From Brumimicrobium ulvae (GTDB lineage: Bacteria; Bacteroidota; Bacteroidia; Flavobacteriales_D; Crocinitomicaceae): DNA of 64,000 nucleotides. The stretch is from contig NZ_CANNGT010000001.1 of assembly GCF_947504225.1 (NCBI RefSeq), positions 248,001-312,000 on the forward strand, given 5' to 3'. This document shows, piece by piece, positions 36,564 through 45,765 of this stretch. A model generated the notes under the pieces. It was not told the origin of the DNA, searched no databases, and was given only the letters and a program-made list of their open reading frames with translations. A program made the translations under genes and the position numbers. Within the stretch, counting starts at the first letter, position 1. Every line of letters starts with the position of its first letter.

Positions 36564-38981
36564 ATGAACTTTAGAAATCCGTTTATGAACAATATATTGA
36601 ATTTATCAATCGTATTTTCTATCCTTATCACCCTTGCTTTTAATTCGTTTTCTCAAAGTAATGGGGAGATTGATAACATGAGAAGTGATACGCTTGATGT
36701 GATTGAGTACCAGATGAAAATGGACCTTACTGCAATGTCATCGCAAAATCTAAAAGCGTCTTGTAAGGTGACTTTTGAAAGTAAAATGAATGGCATTGAT
36801 GGAATTTCTTTAGATTTGCTCCAGTTGACTGTCGATTCAGTGCAATGGAATGGGCAGGATTTGACTTACACCTATAACGATACACTTTTACGCGTAAACT
36901 TTTTTGCGCCCTTAAACACTGGAGATCAAAGCTCAGTGACTGTTTATTATCAGGGGACGCCTGTGATGGATCCTTCTGGATTTGGTGGATTTTATTTTCA
37001 AGGAGACTATGCCTATAATCTAGGTGTTGCATTCTTGTCAGAACCGCACAACTATGGTCGAACTTGGCATCCTTGCTTTGATAATTTCGTAGAAAGGGCA
37101 ACTTATGATATTGAGTTAACAACTCCTGAAGGAATTACTGCTTATGGAAATGGATACATTCACAGTGAAAGTACAGGACCCAACAATGAAAATATCCGCA
37201 GGTGGATCATGAATGAAGAGATACCAACTTATTTGGCTTGCGTTGGAGCAGCTCCTTATACGCATGTGAGTCAAACCTACAACAGTTCGTTGACCAATTC
37301 AGACACGCCAGTGATGTTGATTGCAAAACCTCAAGATACAACAAAGTTTAAAAATTCATTTGTGAATCTATTTGGCGCAATGGATGCATACGAGTTGAAT
37401 TACGGACCTTATGAATGGAATAAAATTGCCTTTTTATTGGTGCCTTTTAATGGAGGAGCAATGGAGCATGCAAGTTGTGTGACCTATCCTGGGTTTGCAG
37501 TAGATGGAACTTTGAATTATGAAACCTTGATGGCGCACGAACTTTCTCACCACTGGTGGGGCAACCTGGTGACGTGTAGAACAGCTGAAGATATGTGGAT
37601 CAACGAAGGATTGGCTTCTTATAGTGAGTCCATCTTTTTGGAACATGTCTATGGTTATGAAAGTTACATAAATGAGTTGAAAAGCGTTCATAGAAACGTG
37701 ATTCAAAAGGCACATTACGATGATGGCGCTTTTTTACCGATTTCAGGGGTTCCTCACGATGCAACCTATGGTTCGCATACCTATAGCAAAGGAGCTACTT
37801 TGATGCATAATCTTCGTTCTCACATGGGGGACACAGATTTTTTTAACGGACTCAAAGCCATTCAGTCAAACTTTGCTTTTCAAACCATCAATGCCGCAGA
37901 ATTTAGAGATGCTTTGACGAATTCAACGGGATATGACGCGACTCATTTCTTCGATAACTATGTTTTTAATCCTGGGTTTAACGGATATGAGGTAGATTCA
38001 TTCGCGGTAAGCCACCAAGGCGGACAGTTTGATATCGAAGTGCATATTCAGCAAAAATTATTCGAAGCACCTAGTTTATTTTTAGATGTCCCTGTTCAAT
38101 TGACTTTTGTTGGAGCAAATAGGGAAACGCATTCGCAAGTTGAGCTTATTTCAGGAGCAACACAAATAGTAACAACTCATCTTGCTTTTGAACCTGTAAT
38201 GGTTTACTTGAACAAAAATAATTTATTGTTGAACGCCGTTACAGGAGAGGACGTGTTGGTCACCGAACCTTTCTCATTGCAAATGAATTATCCTTATTTT
38301 TATTTAAAAACCACAGAGGAAGAGGACACTTCATTTCTTCGAATAGAACACTATCGTCTTGCACCTGATGGAATTAATAACTCCAATACAAATTTTGAAT
38401 ATGTCAGCTCTCCAGACCGTTTTTGGAAAGTTGACGGAGTGTTTTCTAATAGTTTTAAAGCTGAAGCAAGATTGTTTTATGATGGAAGAAATATTGCAGG
38501 TGGTGGATTGGATTTAGGTTTGATGACAGATCATGCTGGGGTGACTTTCCATGAAGATAGTTTGGTGTTGCTTTGGAGACCAAATCAAAAAACGGAATGG
38601 GGTGAATACGCGCATTATGCTAAGAATTCTTTTGGAAATAAAACGGATGGATATGGTAGAATGGAGCTTTCGCAACTTTTGAAAGGTGAATATACATTCG
38701 GTTTTCGAAAAAGTACTGTGGAGACCAGTGGTGAGGTTTTACCAGAGAAAATGAAAATCTATCCAAATCCAGCACATGAGATTTTGTTTATAGAATGGGA
38801 TCAAGCACATAATAATCAAAAGATAAGGATTACAGATACCAATGGAAAACTCGTAGAGCAAACAGTTGTAAATGACGGAAAGCTTGTTCTTTCGACTAAA
38901 AACTATCCACAAGGAGCTTATTTTGTAATGATGTATGAACAGAATAATCTATTGGCAAAGCAAAAATTTATTAAAGAATAG
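36564..38981 (+). CDS. Secreted M1-family aminopeptidase with T9SS type A sorting domain
   Basis: 805 codons. A signal peptide (NLSIVFSILITLAFNSFSQ) follows a short N-terminus; ATG codons at 36564 and 36585 both fit. The zinc site is HELSHHWWGN with His325, His329 and the third ligand Glu348 in WINEGLASYSE (HExxH-18-E), and the exopeptidase motif appears as GGAMEHASCV. The catalytic part ends near residue 480. The last ~75 residues (KIYPNPAHEILFIEW, ITDTNGKLV, GAYFVMMYEQ, LAKQKFIKE) are the type A Por-secretion sorting tail, so the enzyme is exported to the cell surface or medium. Its stop directly abuts the ATG of ruvX. Confidence 0.92.
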   Translation: MNFRNPFMNNILNLSIVFSILITLAFNSFSQSNGEIDNMRSDTLDVIEYQMKMDLTAMSSQNLKASCKVTFESKMNGIDGISLDLLQLTVDSVQWNGQDLTYTYNDTLLRVNFFAPLNTGDQSSVTVYYQGTPVMDPSGFGGFYFQGDYAYNLGVAFLSEPHNYGRTWHPCFDNFVERATYDIELTTPEGITAYGNGYIHSESTGPNNENIRRWIMNEEIPTYLACVGAAPYTHVSQTYNSSLTNSDTPVMLIAKPQDTTKFKNSFVNLFGAMDAYELNYGPYEWNKIAFLLVPFNGGAMEHASCVTYPGFAVDGTLNYETLMAHELSHHWWGNLVTCRTAEDMWINEGLASYSESIFLEHVYGYESYINELKSVHRNVIQKAHYDDGAFLPISGVPHDATYGSHTYSKGATLMHNLRSHMGDTDFFNGLKAIQSNFAFQTINAAEFRDALTNSTGYDATHFFDNYVFNPGFNGYEVDSFAVSHQGGQFDIEVHIQQKLFEAPSLFLDVPVQLTFVGANRETHSQVELISGATQIVTTHLAFEPVMVYLNKNNLLLNAVTGEDVLVTEPFSLQMNYPYFYLKTTEEEDTSFLRIEHYRLAPDGINNSNTNFEYVSSPDRFWKVDGVFSNSFKAEARLFYDGRNIAGGGLDLGLMTDHAGVTFHEDSLVLLWRPNQKTEWGEYAHYAKNSFGNKTDGYGRMELSQLLKGEYTFGFRKSTVETSGEVLPEKMKIYPNPAHEILFIEWDQAHNNQKIRITDTNGKLVEQTVVNDGKLVLSTKNYPQGAYFVMMYEQNNLLAKQKFIKE

Positions 38982-39392
38982 ATGAAGAGAATTTTAGGAA
39001 TTGACTTTGGAATGAAGCGCACAGGTATCGCAATTACTGATGAGAACAATATTATAGCCTCTGGATTAACGACTGTGCCGACCAGAGAATTAATGGATTT
39101 TTTAATCCGTACTGTAAAAGAGAAAAATGTGGGAACTTTAGTTCTGGGTGAGCCCAAAAGATTAAATATGGAAGACTCCCACAGTTCACAAAACGTTCGA
39201 TTGTTTAGAGAAGCCTTGGAAAAACAATTTCCAGCACTTCAAATCGAAATGATGGACGAAAGATTTACTTCTAAAATGGCTTTGGAATCATTAATCGCTG
39301 GCGGTGTTTCAAAAAAGAAAAGACAACAAAAAGAACTCATCGATGAAGTGAGCGCAACGATTATTTTACAGTCATATATGTCTACACTTTAG
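38982..39392 (+). CDS. ruvX: Holliday junction resolvase-like protein RuvX (YqgF)
   Basis: 136 codons, full length for the family. It shows the RNase H-like core: ILGIDFGMKRTGIAITDENN at the start, TLVLGEPKRLNMEDSH in the middle, DERFTSKMA and the final DEVSATIILQSYM. These place the conserved acidic residues (Asp7, Glu and Asp later). YqgF proteins resolve or process nucleic acid, with a role in pre-16S rRNA maturation in E. coli. It begins at the base after the aminopeptidase stop, so it is probably translated by coupling. Confidence 0.93.
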   Translation: MKRILGIDFGMKRTGIAITDENNIIASGLTTVPTRELMDFLIRTVKEKNVGTLVLGEPKRLNMEDSHSSQNVRLFREALEKQFPALQIEMMDERFTSKMALESLIAGGVSKKKRQQKELIDEVSATIILQSYMSTL

Positions 39393-39402
39393 TTTTGAAA
39401 AA

Positions 39403-40911
39403 CTAACTTAAGGTATTGTCCAGTGGTTCTATTTCTTGAACAGCAGGTTTGCTTGACATTATCCATAGTCCAAGGTAGCACAAGAGTCCATTCACACCAA
39501 GTATTTCATGTCCAGATTTATAGCCATCAAACCATTCTTGTTCGTAAGATTTGAAGATGTAAATCAAAACGGGAACAATTAAACAAACAATCCAGGTGTA
39601 GTGATCGTCAACAACTCGCTTGCTGATGATTCCGAAGAAGAAAAGTCCAAGCAGTGGTCCGTAGGTATATCCTGCTAAAATAAATAAGGTATTGATAACA
39701 TCCTGTTCTTTAAAAGCGTTGGCCAATAGAATCACAACGAATAAAATGGCTGTCATTCCTATGTGAATATATTTTCTTACACGTTCTGCTTTTGTCTTGT
39801 CCTCCCATTGGTCAACACTAAAAATATCGACACTGGTAGAAGTAGTCAAAGATGTTAATGCAGAGTCTGCTGATGAATAAGCTGCTGCAATTAGTCCGAG
39901 CAAAAAGGTAATTCCAATTAAATTTCCTAATCCACCGTTTAAAGCAATCATGGGGAACAACCTGTCGGTTTGTTTATCTGCTTCCATTCCGCTTATTTCA
40001 CTAAATATTTCAACGTTTGCTTCTGCATACATGGCCAATAAACCTCCAAGAACTAGGAAAACAAAATTGACAAAAAACAAAATAATGGAGAACCACATCA
40101 TGTTCTTTTTGGCGTCTTTTTCATTACGACAAGTGAGGTTTTTCTGCATCATGTCTTGATCTAGTCCTGTCATTCCAACTGTAATAAAAAGTCCTCCCAG
40201 TATTCCTTTTAGAATGTAGTTGTTGCTTTTTGGGTCGTCGGTCACAAACCAGTCGGTCATACCTAAAGATTTTAATCCTGTGCTTACTTCTGCAACACCA
40301 CCAATTGATTGTGTAATAAGGACCACACTAACAATAAGAGCGAGGAGCATGAATAAAGTTTGGAGTGTATCTGTCCATACAATTGTTTTGATTCCTCCTC
40401 GATAAGTGTAGACATAAATTAAGAGTAAAGTGACCAAAACAGATACTTCGAATGGAATTCCGTAATTACTCAATACGAAATAATCAAGTATGTCAGCAAC
40501 CAAGAATAATCTAACGGAAGCCCCCAATATACGAGAGATTAAAAAGAAACCTGCGCCAACTCGGTGTGTTGTTGGTCCGAATCGACCGCCAAGATAAGAG
40601 TAAATCGATGTTAAGTTGAGTTTGTAGTAGAGGGGAAGTAGAACAAATGAAATAATTGCATATCCTAGCATGTATCCTATAACAATCTGCATATAAGAGA
40701 ATCCGGAAGAACCAACCAGTCCAGGAATTGAAATAAAAGTTACTCCTGAAAGTGAGGCTCCGATCATACCAAAACTAACCAAGTACCATTTGGAGTTTCT
40801 GTTTCCAGTGAAGAATGCTTCGTTTTTAGCTCCTCTTGATGTTAACCTAGAGATAACCAATAACACTATAAAGTAGGCGAGAATAACGGTTAAAATAAAA
40901 GTTCCACTCAT
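39403..40911 (-). CDS. Sodium:solute symporter (SSS family)
   Basis: 502 codons with about 13 hydrophobic segments. Family marks are AFFTGNRNSKWYLVSFGMIG in the first loop, GASLSGVTFISIPGLVG (TM2), RFGPTTHRVGAGFFLISRIL, YTYRGGIKTIVWTDTLQTLF (the SSS signature near TM5-6) and GLIAAAYSSADSALTSLTTS. The last contains the Ser/Thr pair of the sodium site. It is an inner-membrane Na+-coupled importer; the substrate cannot be read. It stands alone between the convergent ruvX gene and an upstream START-like gene on the same strand; a ttg/TACTTTTA pair 19 bases apart about 30 bp upstream of the start may be its promoter. Confidence 0.92.
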   Translation of the reverse strand: MSGTFILTVILAYFIVLLVISRLTSRGAKNEAFFTGNRNSKWYLVSFGMIGASLSGVTFISIPGLVGSSGFSYMQIVIGYMLGYAIISFVLLPLYYKLNLTSIYSYLGGRFGPTTHRVGAGFFLISRILGASVRLFLVADILDYFVLSNYGIPFEVSVLVTLLLIYVYTYRGGIKTIVWTDTLQTLFMLLALIVSVVLITQSIGGVAEVSTGLKSLGMTDWFVTDDPKSNNYILKGILGGLFITVGMTGLDQDMMQKNLTCRNEKDAKKNMMWFSIILFFVNFVFLVLGGLLAMYAEANVEIFSEISGMEADKQTDRLFPMIALNGGLGNLIGITFLLGLIAAAYSSADSALTSLTTSTSVDIFSVDQWEDKTKAERVRKYIHIGMTAILFVVILLANAFKEQDVINTLFILAGYTYGPLLGLFFFGIISKRVVDDHYTWIVCLIVPVLIYIFKSYEQEWFDGYKSGHEILGVNGLLCYLGLWIMSSKPAVQEIEPLDNTLS

Positions 40912-41012
40912 AATATATTATTATGGGGATAAAAGTACTTTAAATTTAACTAGGTGCAACCATCACTAAATAGGAATAGTTAAAAGCAGAGTGTTAAAAA
41001 GAATGGCTTTGT

Positions 41013-41402
41013 TTAGGCTCCGATTACACGACGTAATTCTTCAATAGTGTTTTCCCAATATAATTGAACCTCCTCCATTTCATCTTCTTCAGCGAAACTT
41101 GTAAGGTGTAAAACAACCGCTTTGGTCATCGGGTCCACTTTAAATCGGATTTCTACAAAGGTATCTAATCCTTCTTCTTCATCTTCAACCCATTGAAATT
41201 TCAAGTGATCATTTGTTTTTTTACTGATTAATCGTGCAACTTCTTCACTACCATTCCAGTAAAATGTGTAAATGTCGTCTTTAATGTTTACATCGTCTGC
41301 AAACCACTCGCTTAGTCCGCTAGGCGTCATTACCATAGAGTTTAAGACCTTTGCTGAGGTTTTGAAAAGGTATTCTTGTTCGAACTTAATTTTTTCAGAC
41401 AT
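41013..41402 (-). CDS. START-like (SRPBCC/AHSA1-type) domain protein
   Basis: 129 codons. It reads as a single small helix-grip domain: EQEYLFKTSAKVLNSMVMTP, LSEWFADDVNIKDDIYTFYW, ISKKTNDHLKFQWVEDEEEG and a long C-terminal helix (EEVQLYWENTIEELRRVIGA). This is the START-like form conserved in Bacteroidota and related to the AHSA1 (Hsp90 activator homologue) group. The ligand and partner are unknown. It is divergent from the membrane methyltransferase with 68 bp between. Confidence 0.82.
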   Translation of the reverse strand: MSEKIKFEQEYLFKTSAKVLNSMVMTPSGLSEWFADDVNIKDDIYTFYWNGSEEVARLISKKTNDHLKFQWVEDEEEGLDTFVEIRFKVDPMTKAVVLHLTSFAEEDEMEEVQLYWENTIEELRRVIGA

Positions 41403-41470
41403 GTTGTAAATATTAATTATTTTCTATCTTCGCCGAAGATTTCGGAACGCAATATACTAAAAACTTTTAA

Positions 41471-42220
41471 ATGGCTCTTATACATTCGCTTGAAAAATCT
41501 GGGAATACCTTGTTTAAATACAGAGGTCAAATTCCTGTAATTCTCTTCATTTTAGCTGTCCCTGTAATTTTCTTTACAGATTATGGTTGGATGGAATTAG
41601 ATGATAATTATTATTGGATGTTGTTGGCTTTTGCCGCAGTTCTCTCCGTCTTAGGACAAGTGATACGTGCAATCGCAATTGGAACTTCTAATAAGAACAC
41701 TTCAGGTAGAAATAGAAGTGAACAAGTGGCAGACGCATTAAATACCAAAGGAATATATTCTACAATGCGACACCCTTTATATGTTGGGAACTACTTTATG
41801 TGGATAGGAATCGTCGTATTTACTGCAAATATTTGGTTTGTTATTTTAGTCTCTTTGGCTTTCTGGTTGTACTACGAAAGAATTATGTTTGCTGAAGAAA
41901 GATTCCTTGAACGTAAGTTTGGACAAGATTACTTAGACTGGAGTTTAAAGGTTCCTGCTTTTTGGCCGTCTTTTAAAAACTATGAAAAGTCACCCATTTC
42001 TTTTTCAATGAAAACAATCCTTAGAAGAGAGTATTCTGGTGTGACGGCGACCATGATCGGATTCTTATTCGTTGATATTTTACGTAACTATATGATTGAA
42101 GACGGATTTATTTTACATACTTATTATATTATTTTACTTGCTGTGGCTTTGTTTATTTCCTTGTTTTTAAGAACTTTAAAACACCACACGAAAATTTTAT
42201 TTGAGGAAGACCGTTCTTAG
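41471..42220 (+). CDS. Membrane methyltransferase of the isoprenylcysteine/phospholipid methyltransferase family
   Basis: 249 codons, about five to six membrane segments. The core reads GIYSTMRHPLYVGNYFMWIG, then YYERIMFAEERFLERKFGQD and YLDWSLKVPAFWP. The RHPLYVGN turn and the later E-E-R cluster are the S-adenosylmethionine-binding signature of the ICMT/PEMT superfamily. The acceptor may be a lipid or a small hydrophobic compound. The C-terminal ~80 residues add two more membrane segments. Transcribed just ahead of tRNA-Met, which has its own promoter overlapping the end of this gene. Confidence 0.83.
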   Translation: MALIHSLEKSGNTLFKYRGQIPVILFILAVPVIFFTDYGWMELDDNYYWMLLAFAAVLSVLGQVIRAIAIGTSNKNTSGRNRSEQVADALNTKGIYSTMRHPLYVGNYFMWIGIVVFTANIWFVILVSLAFWLYYERIMFAEERFLERKFGQDYLDWSLKVPAFWPSFKNYEKSPISFSMKTILRREYSGVTATMIGFLFVDILRNYMIEDGFILHTYYIILLAVALFISLFLRTLKHHTKILFEEDRS

Positions 42221-42221
42221 T

Positions 42222-42252
42222 GTTTGAAATTAGAAAAAACCTATTATATTTG
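42222..42252 (+). promoter_or_regulatory. Consensus Bacteroidota promoter of tRNA-Met
   Basis: TTTG at 42222-42225 and TATATTTG at 42245-42252, exactly 19 bases apart, match the phylum consensus (TTTG, about 19, TAnnTTTG). The tRNA begins 66 bases downstream, so the precursor would carry a ~60-base leader. Confidence 0.85.
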
Positions 42253-42317
42253 CACCCGCATTGGTAAATAACACCACTGCAATCCCCACGAAAGGGAACT
42301 TAGGTAAGTGTAATTAT

Positions 42318-42391
42318 GGCGAGGTAGCTCAGTTGGTTAGAGCGCAGGATTCATAACCCTGAGGTCGGGAGTTCAAATCTCCCTCTCGCTA
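42318..42391 (+). tRNA. tRNA-Met (anticodon CAT)
   Basis: 74 bases fold as a cloverleaf: acceptor GGCGAGG/TCTCGCT, D-arm GCTC/GAGC with AGTTGGTTA, anticodon stem-loop CAGGA-TTCATAA-CCCTG, T-arm GGGAG-TTCAAAT-CTCCC, discriminator A. The CAT anticodon reads as elongator Met; an Ile tRNA with modified C34 is possible but not suggested by anything else. There is a G1-T72 wobble and an A31/C39 mismatch. CCA is not encoded. Confidence 0.92.
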
Positions 42392-42395
42392 CTTA

Positions 42396-42450
42396 AAACC
42401 AGAGTGAAAATGAATACTAAAACAATCATTTTCATCTGGTTTTTTTATTT
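42396..42450 (+). terminator. Terminator of tRNA-Met
   Basis: aaaccagagtgaaaatga pairs with tcattttcatctggttt (one bulge) around an AT-rich loop, followed by a T-tract. It starts 5 bases after the tRNA. Confidence 0.9.
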
Positions 42451-43423
42451 TATATATTCTGTCTCTTTTAGTGTTTTATGGGATCAATCTCAAAAGTTGG
42501 GGAGGGAGTGGTTTTAACCACTTTTATGCTTAAAGTTTTAATGATATATTTTATTCTAAATTATAAAAAACTTTCAGGATAAGATATAGAAGAATTGGGT
42601 TACCAAGATAAGTCGTAATTATTTAAAAAGAGATTCCTCGTCGCCCCGAGTTCTCGAGACTCCATCGGAATGACAGGTGTTTGTTGGATTTGGCGGGGTA
42701 AAATTTGCTCAAGCGAAGCTTGAGCAAATTTTACCCCGAAGACCTCCTTATGAGCTGTCATTCCTCAGTTGTTAAAATCTAATATTTTAACAACTGAGGA
42801 ATCTCTTCTTCCTTTTTTTTGATAAAGTTTAACACTAGATAAAATTAATTGATACAGTTCTCGGCTGTAATTATTGAAAAAACACAACCTTAAAACTAGG
42901 ATTAACGACCTAGCTTGGTAGCTCAGTAGGAGAATATGAAATTTTGGATATGTTTTATTCAGATTGACAAATATTTATGCTTAATCCCCAATAATTAGTC
43001 TTGATCCGTTTTTATGGGATAAGGTATATCTCTCCAAATTTGTTGACATCTTGGAAGATTAATTTGAATAATCATCTTTAATTCTGTTTATGAAATAGAT
43101 AACATGTACAAGGTTTTATTGTATTATTTGTGAGGATCGACATCTTTTATGAAATGCCACCACGGAAAAGTCAGGTTTGTAAATTACTTTTACACCTATC
43201 TTTTAAAAACCTTACCTCCTTTCTAGATTAATAGTGAGTGTCTGCCTTGAAAAGTATAAATAAACAGGTCAAAAAGTCATGTTTTAAACACGTTTACTGA
43301 CTAATTGGCGTTTAGGGTAGCTGATTTAAGACATTCTAACAGCGATTTTCGTTGTGTTTTGCATTGGTATTTCATTTGATAACTATAGACCAAAAGAAAT
43401 TAAAAATTAAAACAATAGAAGTT
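42451..43423. other. Spacer between tRNA-Met and the small heat-shock gene
   Basis: About 970 bp without a supported gene. The part 42629-42807 is a palindromic element listed separately. A tRNA-like D-arm fragment lies at 42913-42933. The rest (42940-43420) is AT-rich with no long frame. Just before the heat-shock gene, aggtcaaaaagtcatg and tttactgac (43268-43308) give a gtca direct/inverted pattern that might be a control site. Confidence 0.5.
42629..42807. repeat. MITE-like element with two perfect palindromes
   Basis: The ends are inverted (agagattcctc at the left, gaggaatctct at the right). Inside, cggggtaaaatttgctcaag and its exact reverse complement (42694-42738) flank cgaag, so the tip is the gcgaagc mini-hairpin. 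A second perfect 19 bp stem, attcctcagttgttaaaat with its complement, covers 42760-42802 around ctaat. ggaatgacag and ctgtcattcc add a further inverted pair flanking the first palindrome. Confidence 0.8.
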
Positions 43424-43852
43424 ATGGAAATGTCAAGAAGAAATAGTGGTTTTTTACCGTCTTTTTTAAGTGGATTTGATGAGGAGCTTTTTAATAATCG
43501 TCAAAATATGAAATTTTCTAAGGTGGCTGTTAATATTATGGAACGCGATGAAGATTATCTTGTGGAAATGGCGATACCTGGTATAAAAAAAGAAGATATT
43601 CATATTGAATTAGACGGTAACAAACTCTCTATAAGAGGTGAAGCTAAAGAAGCTAAGGAAATAAACGAAGAAAACTATACACACAGAGAGTTTTCTTATG
43701 GGGAGTTTAGACGCTCATTTACTCTGCCCAAAGATGTTGATGGTCAAAATATAGAGGCAGATTATAAGGATGGAGTTTTGAATATATCGGTTCCAAAACC
43801 AGAAGCAAAAAAGAAAATAGTAAAGAAAATTGAAGTTAAAAGTAGTAAGTAG
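43424..43852 (+). CDS. Small heat-shock protein, Hsp20/alpha-crystallin family
   Basis: 142 codons from the ATG at 43424; the frame runs back to 43352, but that extension is not family-like, and the ATG at 43430 is also possible. The alpha-crystallin domain spans about residues 28-125: VNIMERDEDYLVEMAIPGIK, the ELDGNKLSIRGEAK strand pair, SYGEFRRSFTLPKDVDG and a GVLNISVPKPE end with the usual I/V-x-V closing motif. It is an ATP-independent holdase that keeps unfolding proteins soluble. The lysine-rich tail is normal. It is a single-gene unit. Confidence 0.92.
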   Translation: MEMSRRNSGFLPSFLSGFDEELFNNRQNMKFSKVAVNIMERDEDYLVEMAIPGIKKEDIHIELDGNKLSIRGEAKEAKEINEENYTHREFSYGEFRRSFTLPKDVDGQNIEADYKDGVLNISVPKPEAKKKIVKKIEVKSSK

Positions 43853-43905
43853 AAGTAATAATAGTAGTAATAAGTAGTTTTAAGTTAATTAATGAAAACA
43901 GAGGT

Positions 43906-44823
43906 CTATTGAAATTGATCTCTGTTTTTTTTATCGTAATAAGCTAAATAACTTAATCGGTAAAAATCAAACAAACGGAGAGAAGGGGAGTGACTGAATA
44001 AATTATTTTTCATCCGAGCTTCTCCCTTTCTATATAAAAAGCTGAGTAAACCTACAAGTCCGAAGCGCTTTACTTTTTCAAAAACCTTGAAGATTTTTAT
44101 CTGTTCAACAACTTCTGGTTTTTGAAATTGAGGATTGGTTACGTATTTTTCAACTGCAACGAGACTCTTTTTTAAGAATTCCTGATTGGATTCAAGCGAG
44201 TTGTGAATCAATTGATTATCTATGTGTAAAATCGGAATTGCATTTGCTTTAAGAGTTAAGCCCAATAATGTGTCTTCGTGTCCGTAAGAACCTGAATTAG
44301 GATCGATACTTTGTTCGTCGAATGAATGTTGGTCAAATACGGATTTTTTTATAAGAATGTTGAAGCTACTCAGTGATTTATAAGGAATTTTGTTGCGTAT
44401 CTCTGCTGGTTGATATTCACGATTGGTACCATAATACCAGCGCAAAACATTGTTTTTTGGAACCTGAGCACTGTATTTTACGCCTCCGATAAGAACATCA
44501 GCTTTGGGAAGGACATTTATATAGTTCTTGATATAATCGTTGTTATCCACCAAAGCATCGGCATCAATAAATAGCAGGTTTTCAAATTGGGCTCTTTTCC
44601 CCAATTCATTCCGGATTTTAGCCCTTCCATAATGAAGCTCAGATTCAATGTACTGACAATGGTCTAGTTTATTGATCGCACGATTCTCTTCCTTAAATAA
44701 TTTTGAAGTATCGTCAAGAACCAATATTTCAAAAGGGATTTTTTCCGATGTACATTGACTGTGCAACGCTTCAACAAGCGCTACACAGTTAAAATTATAT
44801 ACGGGAATGAGTATTGAAAGCAT
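43906..44823 (-). CDS. Family 2 glycosyltransferase
   Basis: 305 codons. The GT-A fold begins MLSILIPVYNFNCVALVEAL, with EILVLDDTS and the metal-binding DAD in NLLFIDADALVDNNDYI (about residues 88-105). A later GHEDTLLGLTLKANAIPILH matches the acceptor-side ED motif of GT2 enzymes that transfer sugars to cell-surface glycans. There is no membrane segment. Donor and acceptor are unknown. It follows the transaldolase-like gene on the same strand with a 23 bp gap, so the two are probably co-transcribed. Confidence 0.88.
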   Translation of the reverse strand: MLSILIPVYNFNCVALVEALHSQCTSEKIPFEILVLDDTSKLFKEENRAINKLDHCQYIESELHYGRAKIRNELGKRAQFENLLFIDADALVDNNDYIKNYINVLPKADVLIGGVKYSAQVPKNNVLRWYYGTNREYQPAEIRNKIPYKSLSSFNILIKKSVFDQHSFDEQSIDPNSGSYGHEDTLLGLTLKANAIPILHIDNQLIHNSLESNQEFLKKSLVAVEKYVTNPQFQKPEVVEQIKIFKVFEKVKRFGLVGLLSFLYRKGEARMKNNLFSHSPSLRLFDFYRLSYLAYYDKKNRDQFQ

Positions 44824-44846
44824 TGTTTTAGTTCAAAGAAAGAAAA

Positions 44847-45503
44847 CTATTTGTTTCCTTTTTCGAAATCCGCTAAAAACTGAGCCAAACCACTGTCTGT
44901 TAAAGGGTGGTGAGCGAGTTGCATGATGGCTTTTAAGGGCCCTGTCATTACATCGGCACCAATTTCCGCACAATCAATAATATGCATCGGGTGACGCACA
45001 GAAGCCGCCAAAATTTGAGTTTCAAAATTGTAATTCGTAAAAATTCTCTTGATTTGTGCGATTAAACCAATCCCATCTGCAGAAATATCATCTAACCTTC
45101 CCACGAATGGAGAAACATAAGTTGCTCCAGCTTTTGCTGCCAATAAAGCCTGACCTGCAGAGAAAATTAATGTGCAATTGGTACGGATCTTATTTTCTGA
45201 AAAATATTTAATCGCTTTGATTCCTTCTGGTGTCATCGGTACTTTTACCACAATGTTATGGTGTAGGTCTGATAGTCGCTCACCTTCTTGAATCATCCCT
45301 TTGTAATCTGTAGCGATTACTTCAGCACTAACTGGTCCATTTACGATATGACAAATGTCACGGTAGTGTTTGAGGATGGCCTCCTTTCCCGTAATGTTTT
45401 CTTTAGCCATTAATGAAGGGTTAGTGGTTACACCATCAAGAATCCCTAAATCATTTGCTTCTTTTATTTCAGCTAAGTTTGCTGTGTCTATAAAAAATTT
45501 CAT
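44847..45503 (-). CDS. fsa: Transaldolase/fructose-6-phosphate aldolase-like protein
   Basis: 218 codons, the short transaldolase (TalC/FSA) form. Marks include [45 protein letters not shown] with the Schiff-base lysine at residue 87, [32 protein letters not shown] and [12 protein letters not shown]. Enzymes of this group either transfer a dihydroxyacetone unit in the pentose phosphate pathway or cleave fructose 6-phosphate; in Bacteroidota they are usually taken as the transaldolase. Which of the two applies is not certain from sequence. Cytoplasmic. Confidence 0.9.
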   Translation of the reverse strand: MKFFIDTANLAEIKEANDLGILDGVTTNPSLMAKENITGKEAILKHYRDICHIVNGPVSAEVIATDYKGMIQEGERLSDLHHNIVVKVPMTPEGIKAIKYFSENKIRTNCTLIFSAGQALLAAKAGATYVSPFVGRLDDISADGIGLIAQIKRIFTNYNFETQILAASVRHPMHIIDCAEIGADVMTGPLKAIMQLAHHPLTDSGLAQFLADFEKGNK

Positions 45504-45658
45504 ATTCTCTATTTTTTACTAAAATACTTAGTTTTCTTCAATTAATGTAGATTTATAATGGAGAATTAATAGCCTTGTTTTTCATTAAAACATCAAGGGA
45601 GCTGTTGGTCTTACATGGTTTTCTTTCATACTTAAATGTTATTTGATAAAAAGTGGTG

Positions 45659-45687
45659 TTGATGGCGTTTATTTTTCCCTAACTTTG
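45659..45687 (+). promoter_or_regulatory. Bacteroidota-type promoter for the sigma-factor operon
   Basis: TAACTTTG at 45680-45687 matches TAnnTTTG, with ttg at 45659-45661, 18 bases before. It lies about 80 bp upstream of the first gene (45766). Confidence 0.55.
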
Positions 45688-45765
45688 AATCAGTAAAATT
45701 GATGCTTCAATAAACAAATATGAACCAATGTTGAAGAGCGTTGTACAGAGATAAAAACAAGATTA

